A stretch of 64,000 nt of DNA from Lepidonotus clava (GCA_936440205.1 OW387148.1:868001-932000); one strand, 5' to 3'. Shown: positions 43,958 through 53,662, numbered from the stretch's first letter. Numbers and translations: made by a program. Notes: generated by a model from the letters alone, not told the origin.

Positions 43958-44692
43958 TTATATAAAACAAAGTTTTAAAGGAATATTAATATTACCTGAA
44001 TATTCCAAAGCATGTTCAGAATGTTTTCCAAGTTCTTCAAACCTTAATTCCACTTTAGATTTTGTATTAATTTTAGACTCCAACTTCTTTCTAGATCTAG
44101 AAACGTTTCTTTTAGTATCCTTTACTTTACTGTCCTTTACTTTACTACCCTTTACTTTACTATCCTTCACTTTATCGTTCTTTTTCCTTCCTACGTGTAC
44201 TTTATCCTTTTCATCAACTCCATCTCTATCCTTCAATTTCCTCTTTCCTTTTCCAGCAACCTTCTTTTCAGATTCAGGTGCATATATATTGATTTCTAAA
44301 TCATCATCATCATCATCATCAGAAATTAAAAACTTTGGAATATTCAACTTCTTATGCTTCTCATCTTTCGCATTATCTACTTCTGGTTGTAAAATCAATG
44401 TAGAATCTTTCTCGTCGTCGTCAGCATCAAAATCTACATTCCAACTTTCAATTTTTTTCTTCGTCATTTTTGAAAGTGAATTATCTTTCTTAGAAGACAT
44501 ACAATTGTTGCACTTATCATCATCCATAGTAAAAAATCGAGGAGAATCATAAGGTAATCCACAATTAAGGCACTCTCTAAACATTTCACCCTGACATTGC
44601 TCGCAGTAAGTTTTACCTTCAACTAATGATATAGGATTATAACACTTGCTACAATTCTTCTTTTCTGGCTTGTTTAAAAAGTTGCCCGCCAT
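43958..44692 (-). CDS. Zinc-ribbon protein with acidic/basic tail (Polinton)
   Basis: 244 residues. The first 65 contain four CxxC pairs (C14/C17, C30/C33, C41/C44, C61/C64), enough for two zinc ribbons: NCSKC, YCEQC, CLNC and CNNC. This Cys pattern resembles a small zinc protein found in many invertebrate Polintons and adintoviruses, usually of unknown function. The rest is low complexity: an Asp run (DDDDDDD), then repeated KVKDSKVKGS-type basic units. A nucleic-acid-binding or transcription-related role is inferred. It is duplicated in shorter form just upstream, together with about 110 bp of leader. Confidence 0.65.
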   Translation of the reverse strand: MAGNFLNKPEKKNCSKCYNPISLVEGKTYCEQCQGEMFRECLNCGLPYDSPRFFTMDDDKCNNCMSSKKDNSLSKMTKKKIESWNVDFDADDDEKDSTLILQPEVDNAKDEKHKKLNIPKFLISDDDDDDDLEINIYAPESEKKVAGKGKRKLKDRDGVDEKDKVHVGRKKNDKVKDSKVKGSKVKDSKVKDTKRNVSRSRKKLESKINTKSKVELRFEELGKHSEHALEYSGNINIPLKLCFI

Positions 44693-44795
44693 TTCTATAA
44701 AGTCTGATATACTTAAATATGATATACAAACCTGATTCCTTACAACCTACAAATCTAGGCTAAACCTGGTACCTTACAACCCTACGATCCATAGC

Positions 44796-44811
44796 TATCA
44801 CAAGAACATTT
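44796..44811 (-). promoter_or_regulatory. Recurrent upstream motif (AAATGTTCTTGTGATA)
   Basis: Lies 104 bases upstream of the long zinc-ribbon gene. It is identical in sequence and spacing to the copy upstream of the short paralogue, because the leader was duplicated with the gene. Confidence 0.55.
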
Positions 44812-44862
44812 ACGAACCAATCTGTGAAGTTCTCACACTCGATCACTTCCTCCGTTTCATCA

Positions 44863-45078
44863 TCACTCAACTCTTCCAATTATAAACTGTGGAATATTCA
44901 ACTTAGGAGGCAAACAATTTTTGCATACATAATAATAAGGTAATCCACAATTAAGACACTCTCTAAACATTTCACCCTGACATTGCTTGCAATAAGTTTT
45001 ACCTTCAACTAATAATACAAGATTATTACACTTGCTACAATTTTTTTTTTCTGGCTTGTTTAAAAAGTTAACCGTCAT
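44863..45078 (-). CDS. Short zinc-ribbon paralogue
   Basis: 71 residues, over 80% identical in its first 48 residues to the longer zinc-ribbon protein, with the same C14/C17, C30/C33 and C41/C44 pairs and a fourth pair (CKNC). It ends with PPKLNIPQFIIG, corresponding to KKLNIPKFLIS in the longer protein, so the two share both ends of a common ancestor. Its leader is also duplicated. It probably has a related nucleic-acid-binding role, or it is a decaying copy. Confidence 0.55.
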   Translation of the reverse strand: MTVNFLNKPEKKNCSKCNNLVLLVEGKTYCKQCQGEMFRECLNCGLPYYYVCKNCLPPKLNIPQFIIGRVE

Positions 45079-45181
45079 TTCTATAAAGTCTGATAAACTT
45101 AAACGTGATATACAAACCTGATACCTTACAACCTAAGAATCTAGGCTAAACCTGGTACCTTATAACCCTACGATTCATAGA

Positions 45182-45197
45182 TATCACAAGAACATTT
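45182..45197 (-). promoter_or_regulatory. Recurrent upstream motif (AAATGTTCTTGTGATA)
   Basis: Lies 104 bases upstream of the short zinc-ribbon gene and overlaps the stop codon of the PC4-like gene. Confidence 0.55.
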
Positions 45198-45534
45198 ACG
45201 AACCAATCTGTGAAGTTCCCTCACTACAATCACTTTCCTCCGTTTCATCATCACTCAACTCTGGTTTAAATTTTGTAAAACTTGACTTCCTTCTCTTCCT
45301 TGAACTTCGCTCTTCATCGTTATACTTTTGAAGTTTTGAAATCTTACTAGAAATTACACTTTTCAAATCTTGAAACTCTTCCATTTTCATAGAAACAGTC
45401 TTGTCTCGCATCACATCAGTTATATGACAATACAAATCTCCATTAAAACGAGTAACATCAACCCTCTTCTTACTACCGAAAGCTGAAACATATAATCTCT
45501 CACTAGCCATTTTAGAACTCTTAGACTTAGGCAT
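45196..45534 (-). CDS. PC4/SUB1-like ssDNA-binding protein (candidate)
   Basis: About 112 residues from the ATG at 45534. The central part (KKRVDVTRFNGDLYCHITDV, then KTVSMKMEEFQDLKSVI) follows the PC4 pattern: a beta strand with V-x-x-F-x-G, a following beta strand, a conserved SMKMEEF..L strand-turn, and a terminal helix. PC4-type proteins bind single-stranded DNA and act in transcription or replication; several DNA viruses and phages encode them. The flanking tails are Ser/Lys-rich and acidic. The family assignment is by pattern only. It lies between the polymerase and the zinc-ribbon genes. It looks whole. Confidence 0.5.
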   Translation of the reverse strand: MPKSKSSKMASERLYVSAFGSKKRVDVTRFNGDLYCHITDVMRDKTVSMKMEEFQDLKSVISSKISKLQKYNDEERSSRKRRKSSFTKFKPELSDDETEESDCSEGTSQIGS

Positions 45535-45634
45535 AACTAAATACCTTGAAACAAAATTCAGAAACAAAATTCAAAAACACTACAATCGCAAGTAAATCTT
45601 GGAAATTCAAAACACAAAGAGTGAACCACATGCT

Positions 45635-45650
45635 TATCACAAGAACATTT
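45635..45650 (-). promoter_or_regulatory. Recurrent upstream motif (AAATGTTCTTGTGATA)
   Basis: Lies about 100 bases upstream of the PC4-like gene's ATG, in the gap after the polymerase gene. Confidence 0.55.
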
Positions 45651-45686
45651 TCACATTAACTAGAAAAAAAGAAAAAAAAGAACTGA

Positions 45687-48600
45687 TTATTCAAAATCCC
45701 TAACTCTTTTTTCCTCGTACTTTTTTTTCCTCGTGCAAATTTTTCTTTTTCTTGAACATATATTATAATTACCATATGCTAAAGATTTAATTCCATTTGG
45801 ATATAACCATCTTTTATCTTCAAAAGGAGATAAAGCCAGTTTCTCCTGCTTAATAGTATAAACATCATGTTTAAAACTTCTAATAGAATGAAACTGTGTT
45901 CTAATTTGAGAACACTTCATCAATACATCTTTAAATTCAGAATGAAATAATGCATCTACACTTGATCTAGCTATTCCCTTTGCACGTTTAATAACATTAC
46001 CATTTTCTAAAAATATTGAATATAATTTAGGACGTAATGCAACAAATTCACGTATCCTTTTACCACCAGTTTCGTCCTTAAATTTTCCAAGTACCTTATA
46101 GTTCTCATTATTGTACAATTCATGTTCTGTTGAAAGATTAGAAAAATCAAAATAATGCAGCAAACCTTTCATTTTTCTCATAAAATTCTCATCTCTTATC
46201 TTGTAAATCAAAGAATCTGTATCAGTATACAACAATTGAATATTCTTTAAAGTAAAATTTTTCAGCATAACATTATAATGAAAATCAAACATGTGTAATT
46301 TAGACAAATCCAAAACGCAGAATCCTAAATAAATTGGTTTATCCAATAACAACTGTGGTTTCCTGAACTGAATTCCAACGAAGTCGGAATCGAATACATT
46401 TACAGACTGGAAAGTTGGTCTATTAATCAAAAAAGAAGCCCTTTTTGGGCATGAAGTTAATTCCATAGAAACGCGTCTTTTCACGTTCTCCATACATTTT
46501 CCGAATGTAGAATTGTTCATCAATTTAAAAAATTCTTTATCAAATAAAGAAACAGATTCTTGTCTTTTCTTATTGTTAAAATCGATATATGGTTTCATCC
46601 AACATTTCTGTTTAAATGATAAAATCCTATGAATTTCTTCGATCTTCATACCCAGCTGTAAATATAATTTCAAATTTCTATAATGCACAATATACCTAAC
46701 CTTTCTAAACAAAGTAGAAATCAATTTCTCCGGACTTTTATTATAGTGCATATTAAATTTAGATAATACATCCTTAGCATATGATGATAATTGATTATAA
46801 TGGATTGACAATTTCTCCGGAGCTAAAGGAAACATGTCATGTAAGTCGTGCAATCTAGAAGGATAAAGTAACGTTACCTCAAACACATAACCTGTTCTTC
46901 CTTCATCCGTCAACTTTAAAATTTCTTCCTCATTAAAAAATTTTGCTGAATCTAACCAAACAAAATCTTTGTATGGTAAAGGTTGCGACATAGCAAATCC
47001 ATAGAGATTATTACAATCATAATATACAATATACTCATCCGCATTATTAGCCTCAGCATATCGTCTAACAACATTTGTAATACCACCACGTATTCCTCTT
47101 TCAAAAAAATTATACATATCCAACTCTGTCAATAAATCGCATTTGATACCTGTAAATTTTAACATAGCATCATAACTAAGAGCTGGTGCAGTCAAATATT
47201 GAACAGGATCTAAACCATAATAATCTAAACTTCTCTCTCAAAACGATTCAAACACATCAGTAAGCAAAAGAACGTCAATTTTTAAATAAACTTTCAAATA
47301 ATCTTCAATATTTCTACAATTAAAAATATTAAACATTTTCAAAGCTAATTTGTATTCTTCTTCAGTAATATCTTTATTCGTAAGAACATAAAAAAAATGT
47401 GATTTATCTGGTAAACATTGCTCCTTCAATTTATCCCAAGAATCTATATAGTCATAACACATAACTCCTTTCCTAACAACATACTTTAACCACTTATTAT
47501 TGAAATACTTTCTCGTTTCTATGAATTCATCACTACCCTTTTGAACCAAAAGATCTGCTAAATTTGATAATGAATTAGGAAGAAATTGAAATGAATCAAT
47601 TATAAAAAAACCATCAAAACTTAAAGTCAAAAATTTTTCAACGCTTCGTGGTAAAACAGTTACTTTACTAGTTTCCTGTATACACTCATGTATTTCTTTA
47701 ACAATAAAATGTGTGTCATAATTCATTGCATTATGCATGACTATAGGAATTTTAAAATTTGGAAACCTTAAAGAACTTCTAACCAAATTGCAAGTATTGC
47801 ATGCATAATTCACATCTCTACCTTTTCCTTCTCTACCTAAATGTGCGTGATCTATAACCTTCTTTACACCCAATTCTGAAAACGAAATACCGCACAAGTA
47901 GCATCGAGTTTGCTTTGATAAATGTGCTAAATCTGAAACAGTCAATTCTAAAACTTTCCTATTATTATCAAAAATATACGAAATTTCGGCTCTTACTTGA
48001 TTCAAATAATGAATAAATTTTTGCATAACACGTTTTCCTACATAAATAAATGGAGGTTGAGAATATTCAGAATATTTAGAAACAAGAACTGCTCCTACTG
48101 CATTTAAAGTATGTTTTGATTTTAATACAGTAGACTTTCCCTTAAAACAATTTATATTTGAATTAAAAGTCTCAAAATCTGCATAAACAACAAAATGATG
48201 TTTAATTTGTTTATGATATGATCTAAACTTAACTTTCGTACCTTTTACTGGTAAATTGTAAGACTGTCCAGTATACTTATTATCATAGCAAGTAGACTTA
48301 GTATGCATTTCACAATCCACTTTCTTATTGAAAGATTGTAAACATCTATCACAAAAATACCTTGTTCTTTTCCAATAAAATGGTCTTATAAACTTATCCA
48401 AATTTTTAATAAATAAATAATGATCCTTAAACAGCAACAAATTTACGTGTCTTCTATGTTCACTTGTAAAATTCGTAGAAATATACATAGGAAATGGAAC
48501 CAATCTTGAACTTCGATTACATGAAATTTCGTTAAAAAGACCGAAAACATTAACTGTAACATTATTATTCTTTTCAAATTTTGGAATATCTGACAATCTC

Positions 48601-49181
48601 ACAGGAAACGAAATACCTTTTAAATTTAAACTATTCAATAATAATGAATATTTACTTAAATCTTTAAAAACTCCATAAATTGAAGCTAATATACAATAAA
48701 CAAAACACTTATTATCTTCACAACCTAAATTAATCAATCTCTTAGCTTTCAACCAATCAGGTAACTCTATCTTTTTACCACCAAAAGGATTAGCTCTAAA
48801 AACTCCTAATCTTACCAAATTTATCCCCGTTAGAAACCAACCAGAACCAGCTTGAACAAAACCGTCAAATAATGCTAAAATTACTCTTAACGCAGATAAC
48901 AACTTTTCCTTTAATGAATAAAACGTTAAGACTTGAATTACATGCCTTTGAAACCAAGGTTTGATTTCAAAGTATTCGTTTGTATCTAAATTGTATTTTC
49001 CTAAAGTTGCATTAAAAGAAATTTGAAACTTTATCCCTCCATGTACACTCAGTTTACTTTCCAATTTCTGATACAGAACATTAAATTTCTTTTGAAAATA
49101 AAATTCAATATCCACATGCTTATTTCTTGGATAAAAATCATAATCTACAATAAGACCACCCAATATTCGTTTCCTTTTCAT
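45687..49181 (-). CDS. Protein-primed family B DNA polymerase (Polinton PolB), broken
   Basis: Replicates the linear element by protein priming. In order: the Polinton-specific N-terminal region (CEDNKCFVYCILASIYG...FPVRLSDIPKFEKNNNVTVN), a Cys/His pair region (CDRCLQSF...HTKSTC), ExoI YADFETF, an HNH-like insert (CYLCG...DHAHLG...CNTCNL), ExoII MHNAMNYDTHF, ExoIII YLKIDVLLLTD, motif A YYDCNNLYGFAMSQPLPYKD, motif B KLMNNSTFGKCMENVKRR, motif C YTDTDSLIYK and a KxY-type RPKLYSI. All expected exonuclease and polymerase motifs are recognisable. About one break is apparent. It is the largest gene of the element. Confidence 0.93.
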
Positions 49182-49203
49182 TCGGCTACCTTCTCAGTCA
49201 TGT

Positions 49204-49266
49204 CACCTAGCGTTTCAGACTGAAAACTATTTCAACCACCTAGCGTTTCAGACTGAAACTATTTCA
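49204..49266. repeat. Two direct copies of a 30-bp unit upstream of PolB
   Basis: CACCTAGCGTTTCAGACTGA plus AACTATTTCA occurs twice in tandem. Each copy contains the small palindrome TTTCAGACTGAAA. It lies 20-85 bases upstream of the polymerase start, so a regulatory role is possible. Confidence 0.6.
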
Positions 49267-49315
49267 GTTTCTATACATAATAAAACAACTTTCGATTTTA
49301 GACCATTAGACCATT

Positions 49316-49331
49316 CATCTCAAGAACGTTT
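49316..49331 (-). promoter_or_regulatory. Recurrent upstream motif (AAACGTTCTTGAGATG)
   Basis: Lies 135 bases upstream of the polymerase ATG. It is a slightly diverged member of the family. Confidence 0.45.
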
Positions 49332-49360
49332 TACATTATAAAAAAAATCTAAAAACAAAA

Positions 49361-50350
49361 CTATGAAATTTTCCGGAAATGTAAAATAATGCAAACTGTG
49401 CCAAACTCAAACTTAACCAATTCACCATCATCAGTTGTTATTTTTATTTCTATCTCCTTAATCTTTTCATATGCTAATTTCTTATAATGTGGATGAGTAT
49501 ATATTCTTTTAATTATTTTTCCATATTCCCCTGCACAATTAACTGTTCGTAATAACCTCGTTTTCACATCACCTACCATTTGAAAATCTACCAAATTTGT
49601 ATAAACAAACATATTACTAGAATCTACGTGAAATCTTGCAACCCCACTTCCTTCATACAGATAAAAGTCCGTTTGATCTCTATTTTGACTCAAACCAAAA
49701 TAATGCATCCTCATAACCTCATTAACATCATCAACAGTAGACGTTAACTCTGGTCCATCAAATGTATATGTAAATAATGAATCATCAGGTTCTATAGAAT
49801 CTTCTAAACGTAAAACTCTAACTAAAAAAGTAGGAAGTATAATACTGTCCCCTTTACCCACTCGAAAAGTTACTCTATTATTTACAGAATTATACTCAAA
49901 TTTAGAATATCTTCTATAAGAAACACGACCTACACCAGATATAGAATTCTCAAATTCAGCTATCTTTTCATTCAATACATCTACCAAATGTTTAATCGAA
50001 TAATAGCCAAAACTCAATTCGAAATACATATGTCGTAAACCAAAAGATTCTTCTTCGTTCAATTCATCTAAAGATTCTATGCCAAATCTATCTATATCTG
50101 GATTTTCACGTCTTTTTAAATGAAAAGTTTTTCTCAACAAATATATAGTTCGATTTTGTGAAAGATGAACTGGATAATTGTACCAAGATTTAGGGAAATC
50201 TATTTCAACTAATGCTAACTGCCATTGTCCCTTACATTCAATAGCATTTTGAAGTTCTATATAATAATGACTAGTCTTATTTTCTTTCGTTTTATGAATA
50301 GTATTGGAAGGTAAAGTTAAATAAAATTCACCACCAAAAGTTTCCTCCAT
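49361..50350 (-). CDS. Polinton minor capsid (penton) protein
   Basis: 329 residues. The N-terminus FYLTLPSNTIHKTKENKTSH, then WQLALVEIDFPKSWYNYP, is typical of the Polinton minor capsid protein: beta strands beginning with an FYLTLPSN-like motif, and a W-QVALxEI-FPxSW block. The C-terminus (GTVCIILHFRKIS) also fits the conserved final strand of the family. In the family this single jelly-roll protein forms the pentons at capsid vertices. It lies between PolB and the RING-like gene. It looks whole. Confidence 0.83.
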   Translation of the reverse strand: MEETFGGEFYLTLPSNTIHKTKENKTSHYYIELQNAIECKGQWQLALVEIDFPKSWYNYPVHLSQNRTIYLLRKTFHLKRRENPDIDRFGIESLDELNEEESFGLRHMYFELSFGYYSIKHLVDVLNEKIAEFENSISGVGRVSYRRYSKFEYNSVNNRVTFRVGKGDSIILPTFLVRVLRLEDSIEPDDSLFTYTFDGPELTSTVDDVNEVMRMHYFGLSQNRDQTDFYLYEGSGVARFHVDSSNMFVYTNLVDFQMVGDVKTRLLRTVNCAGEYGKIIKRIYTHPHYKKLAYEKIKEIEIKITTDDGELVKFEFGTVCIILHFRKIS

Positions 50351-50424
50351 TTTTGACTAATATCAACTAATTATTGATTTAAATTAATATCACTTTCAAA
50401 GAACATGAATGATATAGAATGTAC

Positions 50425-50440
50425 AATATTAAGAACATTT
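50425..50440 (-). promoter_or_regulatory. Recurrent upstream motif (AAATGTTCTTAATATT)
   Basis: Lies 75 bases upstream of the minor capsid gene. A second, partial copy is at 50531-50543. Confidence 0.45.
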
Positions 50441-50479
50441 AAACACTATTCATATAGCTTAACATTTCCAAACTCAACT

Positions 50480-50520
50480 TTAATAACATTTATGTTCACT
50501 TCGAACATAAATGTTATTAA
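50480..50520. terminator. Perfect intergenic hairpin, 18-bp arms
   Basis: TTAATAACATTTATGTTC is followed, after a 5-base loop, by its exact reverse complement. It lies in the gap between the RING-like gene and the minor capsid gene, flanked by two copies of the recurrent motif. A terminator or RNA-processing role is inferred from position. Confidence 0.5.
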
Positions 50521-50530
50521 TCTCATACAA

Positions 50531-50543
50531 TATCAAGAACATT
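50531..50543 (-). promoter_or_regulatory. Recurrent upstream motif (AATGTTCTTGATA), partial
   Basis: A shorter copy of the motif, 181 bases upstream of the minor capsid gene and just beyond the end of the RING-like gene. Confidence 0.35.
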
Positions 50544-50550
50544 GAAAAGA

Positions 50551-51396
50551 TTAACATCTCTTCAAGCTCAGCTTTGTGAAATTATACACATAAGACAAAC
50601 TTTCTCTTTTCATATGAACTCTCACATACTCATTTCGAAAAATTTCACCATTCACCCATAAAGTTCTACATGAAGGACAATTAAAACTTGATATATAAGT
50701 AAAATTATAATTATAAGAATGATATGAAATAAATAACCTTCTAAAACAAGTCGAATGCGCAGGTTTCGAACAACAACGCAACAAAAGCATTTTATCAGAC
50801 TGGTTATTATCTTTACTAATAATAAGATTCCTGCAAAGTTCGCAATATATACGAAAAGTTTTGAAATGGAAAGAATTCAATCTTCTTGCATTTCGAAGAC
50901 ACCTTTGTAATTTAGTTCTCACAAACTGACTTGGATTATGTACATTGTATGTTAGTTTATAAAATTGAATTTCTGTAATTCTTAAATAATCACAAACTGA
51001 CTCTATTGCAATACATGAATATAAATGCTTCGTTCCTAAATAGTAAAACATGTAATCTAAAATAATTGGAATACATTTTAAATCTTGCCACATTCTAATT
51101 AATAAATATTTCAAAACAATTTCACAATCAAAATAAGAAGCAAAAAAAACTAAACCTTCAAAAGAAAACCTTCTCATAGAATGAACATATTCCAAATCAT
51201 CACTTTCAGAAATAATAACCATCAACTCGAGACATTCTTTCGAAGATAAAACTTTTAAATCTGGAATCTGAATATTCATAAGAATAGAACTTAAATCACT
51301 AGTACTTATATGAAAGTAAAAAGATACCAAAGCTGAGAAATACAAGCAACGTTCTTGCAAAGCATGAAAACATACAAAACGACCTCGCTTACCCAT
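50551..51396 (-). CDS. RING-like zinc-finger protein (candidate E3 ligase)
   Basis: 281 residues. A helical N-terminal part, rich in Leu, Tyr and Cys, has no recognised family. The C-terminal region carries YCELCRNLI (C185, C188), LRCCSKPAHSTCFRRLF (C208/C209, H214, C217) and FNCPSCRTLW (C240, C243), the cross-brace order of a RING-type finger with the CPxCR end. Viral RING proteins usually act as ubiquitin ligases against host defence or apoptosis proteins. Together with the BIR gene elsewhere in the element this suggests a host-control module. The role is inferred. It looks whole. Confidence 0.6.
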   Translation of the reverse strand: MGKRGRFVCFHALQERCLYFSALVSFYFHISTSDLSSILMNIQIPDLKVLSSKECLELMVIISESDDLEYVHSMRRFSFEGLVFFASYFDCEIVLKYLLIRMWQDLKCIPIILDYMFYYLGTKHLYSCIAIESVCDYLRITEIQFYKLTYNVHNPSQFVRTKLQRCLRNARRLNSFHFKTFRIYCELCRNLIISKDNNQSDKMLLLRCCSKPAHSTCFRRLFISYHSYNYNFTYISSFNCPSCRTLWVNGEIFRNEYVRVHMKRESLSYVYNFTKLSLKRC

Positions 51397-51451
51397 GATG
51401 ACTTCACTTGGAATAATAAGTGCAACAATCAGTATAATCTACAAAATCTAA

Positions 51452-51498
51452 ATTATAATGCGATCCCTAGTGTAACAATCTAGGAATCACATTATAAT
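51452..51498. terminator. Intergenic hairpin, 19-bp arms
   Basis: ATTATAATGCGATCCCTAG (51452-51470) pairs with CTAGGAATCACATTATAAT (51480-51498), with two mismatches and a 9-base loop. It lies between the OTU-like candidate and the RING-like gene, in the same kind of position as the hairpins at 39122 and 50480. Confidence 0.5.
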
Positions 51499-51618
51499 CT
51501 CTCAAAGGTGGTGGAATAAAAAGACTAGAAATAGGATTAAAACCAGTATGTCTCGACCGATGTAATCGTAATAATGTATATGATGAGAACATCTTTGAAC
51601 ATAAAGAACAACTGAAAA

Positions 51619-52995
51619 TCAATTTTTTTTTTTAGGACCGCGTTTACCCTTAGTCTCTTTTAATAAAATAGAAGAACAATGCAGCGGGCAACACGCGCAA
51701 ACTTCTATATTATCTGGAAGAACATTCTTTTTTAAAACCTCCACATGTTTCCTTATACGATCAGAAACTTCCAAAACATTGTCCAAATTACAATGAACCC
51801 TTTCGCATTGTTCTTCATACAAAGTATCAAAAGGTTTAAAATTTTTTAACTGCTTAACGCGACTTGAAGATTCTACATTTATTTCCTCCTCTTGCTCACT
51901 ATCGCATTGACAAACCATCTCTTTCTTAACATCATCACTTTCGTCTTCCTTGCACCTTTCCACATTAAAAAAATCATTCGAAACTGTAGATGGGACAAAA
52001 TGCCTCAATTTCTCAACATGCTCTGTAAAATCACAATCTTCATCTGAAGTTGTCTGTAAATCTTTCCTTACTTGATCTACTAAAGCTTTCCTTGCTTCAC
52101 CTACTAAATGAGACTCTGGTACAAGTTTTCTTTCAACTTCATCATCTGAACTAGAATCCGATGATACAAATTCAGGTGTCTTGTAAACTTTCATTTCCTT
52201 AACCTTAGAAGCCTTAGAAACATCAGTTAAATCTTCAGTATGTTTTATTGTACTTTCACGTGATGTTCTTTTTCGTGATGTAATAGAAAGCGGTAAAACA
52301 TCTTTATTCCTACTTTCAAAACTTTGACCTTTATTCTCAATTCCAATACAACTTTGATCATTTCTCCTCACACCTCTACTTTCTCCATTTTTACATCGAA
52401 TCAGTGCATCACTTTTCCGTTTACTCTTATCCTTCAATTTCTCATTACCTACTTGATTATCTACACACTTCTGCATTGCCTTTTCAACAACTGGAAAAAT
52501 TAAACTACTTTTCTGAGCACCCAAATCAGTCTTCTTAAAACAATTTTCGCTATTACTCCATTGAATAACCAGTGGATAAGATTGTCTATAAGATTTACTA
52601 GGATGAAAACTCACATTCTTTCCATTCGCTGAATAAATACAAATTGGTAATTTCAGCAAATCACATATAGTTGGAAAAATCAAACTATCTCTTGATCTTA
52701 AATCAGTCATAATCTTTTCATTTTCATTTTTCAAAATCCAATAAGCAGCTGAAGTTGAAAATGTTTGAGACCTTAAAACCTTAACTAAAGAAGTCTTAAA
52801 GTCATTCAAAAAATCATGCAGCTTCGACCAAGATTCCTTAGATTTCATCGGAATCAATGTTTGAAAACAAATGTAAGTAAAATAAAAAACATGCTCTTCA
52901 TCACGTTTAACACTATTCCAATACTCAACATTTCCCTTTTCATCACAAAGAAGAAATTTCAAAATAATATAAATCAACTTGGTAAATGAATCCAT
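51619..52995 (-). CDS. Unrecognised Polinton protein with possible OTU-like N-terminal domain
   Basis: 458 residues. Residues about 50-170 (SWSKLHDFLNDFKTSLVKVL, ...AAYWILKNENEKIMTDLRSR, then TICDLLKLPICIYSANG and YPLVIQWSNSENCF) loosely follow the OTU peptidase order of helix, helix, alpha, IxVY strand and a closing strand. The resemblance is weak and no catalytic claim is made. The middle is Ser/Lys/Glu-rich and disordered, with acidic patches. The C-terminus has a Cys cluster (CACCPLHC) and a basic end (KGKRGPKKKN). It starts at a clear ATG, 12 bases downstream of the preceding gene's end. It looks whole. Confidence 0.5.
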   Translation of the reverse strand: MDSFTKLIYIILKFLLCDEKGNVEYWNSVKRDEEHVFYFTYICFQTLIPMKSKESWSKLHDFLNDFKTSLVKVLRSQTFSTSAAYWILKNENEKIMTDLRSRDSLIFPTICDLLKLPICIYSANGKNVSFHPSKSYRQSYPLVIQWSNSENCFKKTDLGAQKSSLIFPVVEKAMQKCVDNQVGNEKLKDKSKRKSDALIRCKNGESRGVRRNDQSCIGIENKGQSFESRNKDVLPLSITSRKRTSRESTIKHTEDLTDVSKASKVKEMKVYKTPEFVSSDSSSDDEVERKLVPESHLVGEARKALVDQVRKDLQTTSDEDCDFTEHVEKLRHFVPSTVSNDFFNVERCKEDESDDVKKEMVCQCDSEQEEEINVESSSRVKQLKNFKPFDTLYEEQCERVHCNLDNVLEVSDRIRKHVEVLKKNVLPDNIEVCACCPLHCSSILLKETKGKRGPKKKN

Positions 52996-53007
52996 TTTAA
53001 TAACGAT

Positions 53008-53619
53008 TCATTTACTATCAAATACTAACTTTATATCATTACAAATTTTAAAAAAATGAAAAATATCCTTCGTCAAACAATTACCTTTATAACTATACAA
53101 AATAGTAAAAACTGTACTCAAATTATTCTTTAACTTTAATCTAAAACTTGAAAAATAATAAGTATTATTAAATTTTAACCACACAGATTCAGGAGAATTC
53201 GACTCTCGAACCTCAAAATCATATTTCATAAAATATGTTTGCACAATTCGTTCACAAAATTCTTTAAAAGTCAATTTATCAGATCTTGATAAAACTAAAC
53301 TAAATGTAAACTGAATATTTCTAACATCAACAAAAACTGAAGAGAACGAACAAAAAATGCCTTCAGACACAAAAAGAGAAACCTCTGAAACAAACTTATC
53401 TATATTCAATAATACAAATGAAAAACAACTTCTCAAATAAACACTACAAAACCCATTTTTTGTCAATTTTATTGTATAATGAGAACGTCTACAACTTACA
53501 GAACCGCGATATAAAGTTGAATTTATCCATTTCTTATATGTCTTAAAAAGATCAACACTTACTGTAGGATTAAAATCTAAAGAAAATATAATCAAATTTA
53601 CTCCATACGTAATATGCAT
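53008..53619 (-). CDS. Unrecognised protein, possibly divergent TBP-like
   Basis: About 203 residues from the first ATG at 53619; the open frame itself extends to 53661. Two halves can be laid over the repeated TBP fold. The first contains YTIKLTKNGFCSVYLRSC, compare the IKIFKNGxIxITGCKS pattern of large-virus TBP-like proteins. The second begins VDVRNIQFTFSLVLSRSDKL and ends TILYSYKGNCLTKDIFHFF, compare NINFxFxIxRxxL and the SIFIFxxGxIIITG...AYxFI pattern. The evidence is pattern-level recollection only. If right, the element carries its own promoter-recognition factor. The sequence is otherwise rich in Phe, Ser and Lys. It looks whole. Confidence 0.35.
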   Translation of the reverse strand: MHITYGVNLIIFSLDFNPTVSVDLFKTYKKWINSTLYRGSVSCRRSHYTIKLTKNGFCSVYLRSCFSFVLLNIDKFVSEVSLFVSEGIFCSFSSVFVDVRNIQFTFSLVLSRSDKLTFKEFCERIVQTYFMKYDFEVRESNSPESVWLKFNNTYYFSSFRLKLKNNLSTVFTILYSYKGNCLTKDIFHFFKICNDIKLVFDSK

Positions 53620-53662
53620 AAACAAGTTTAAAACTGGCACCTCATAGACTAGACCACACACA

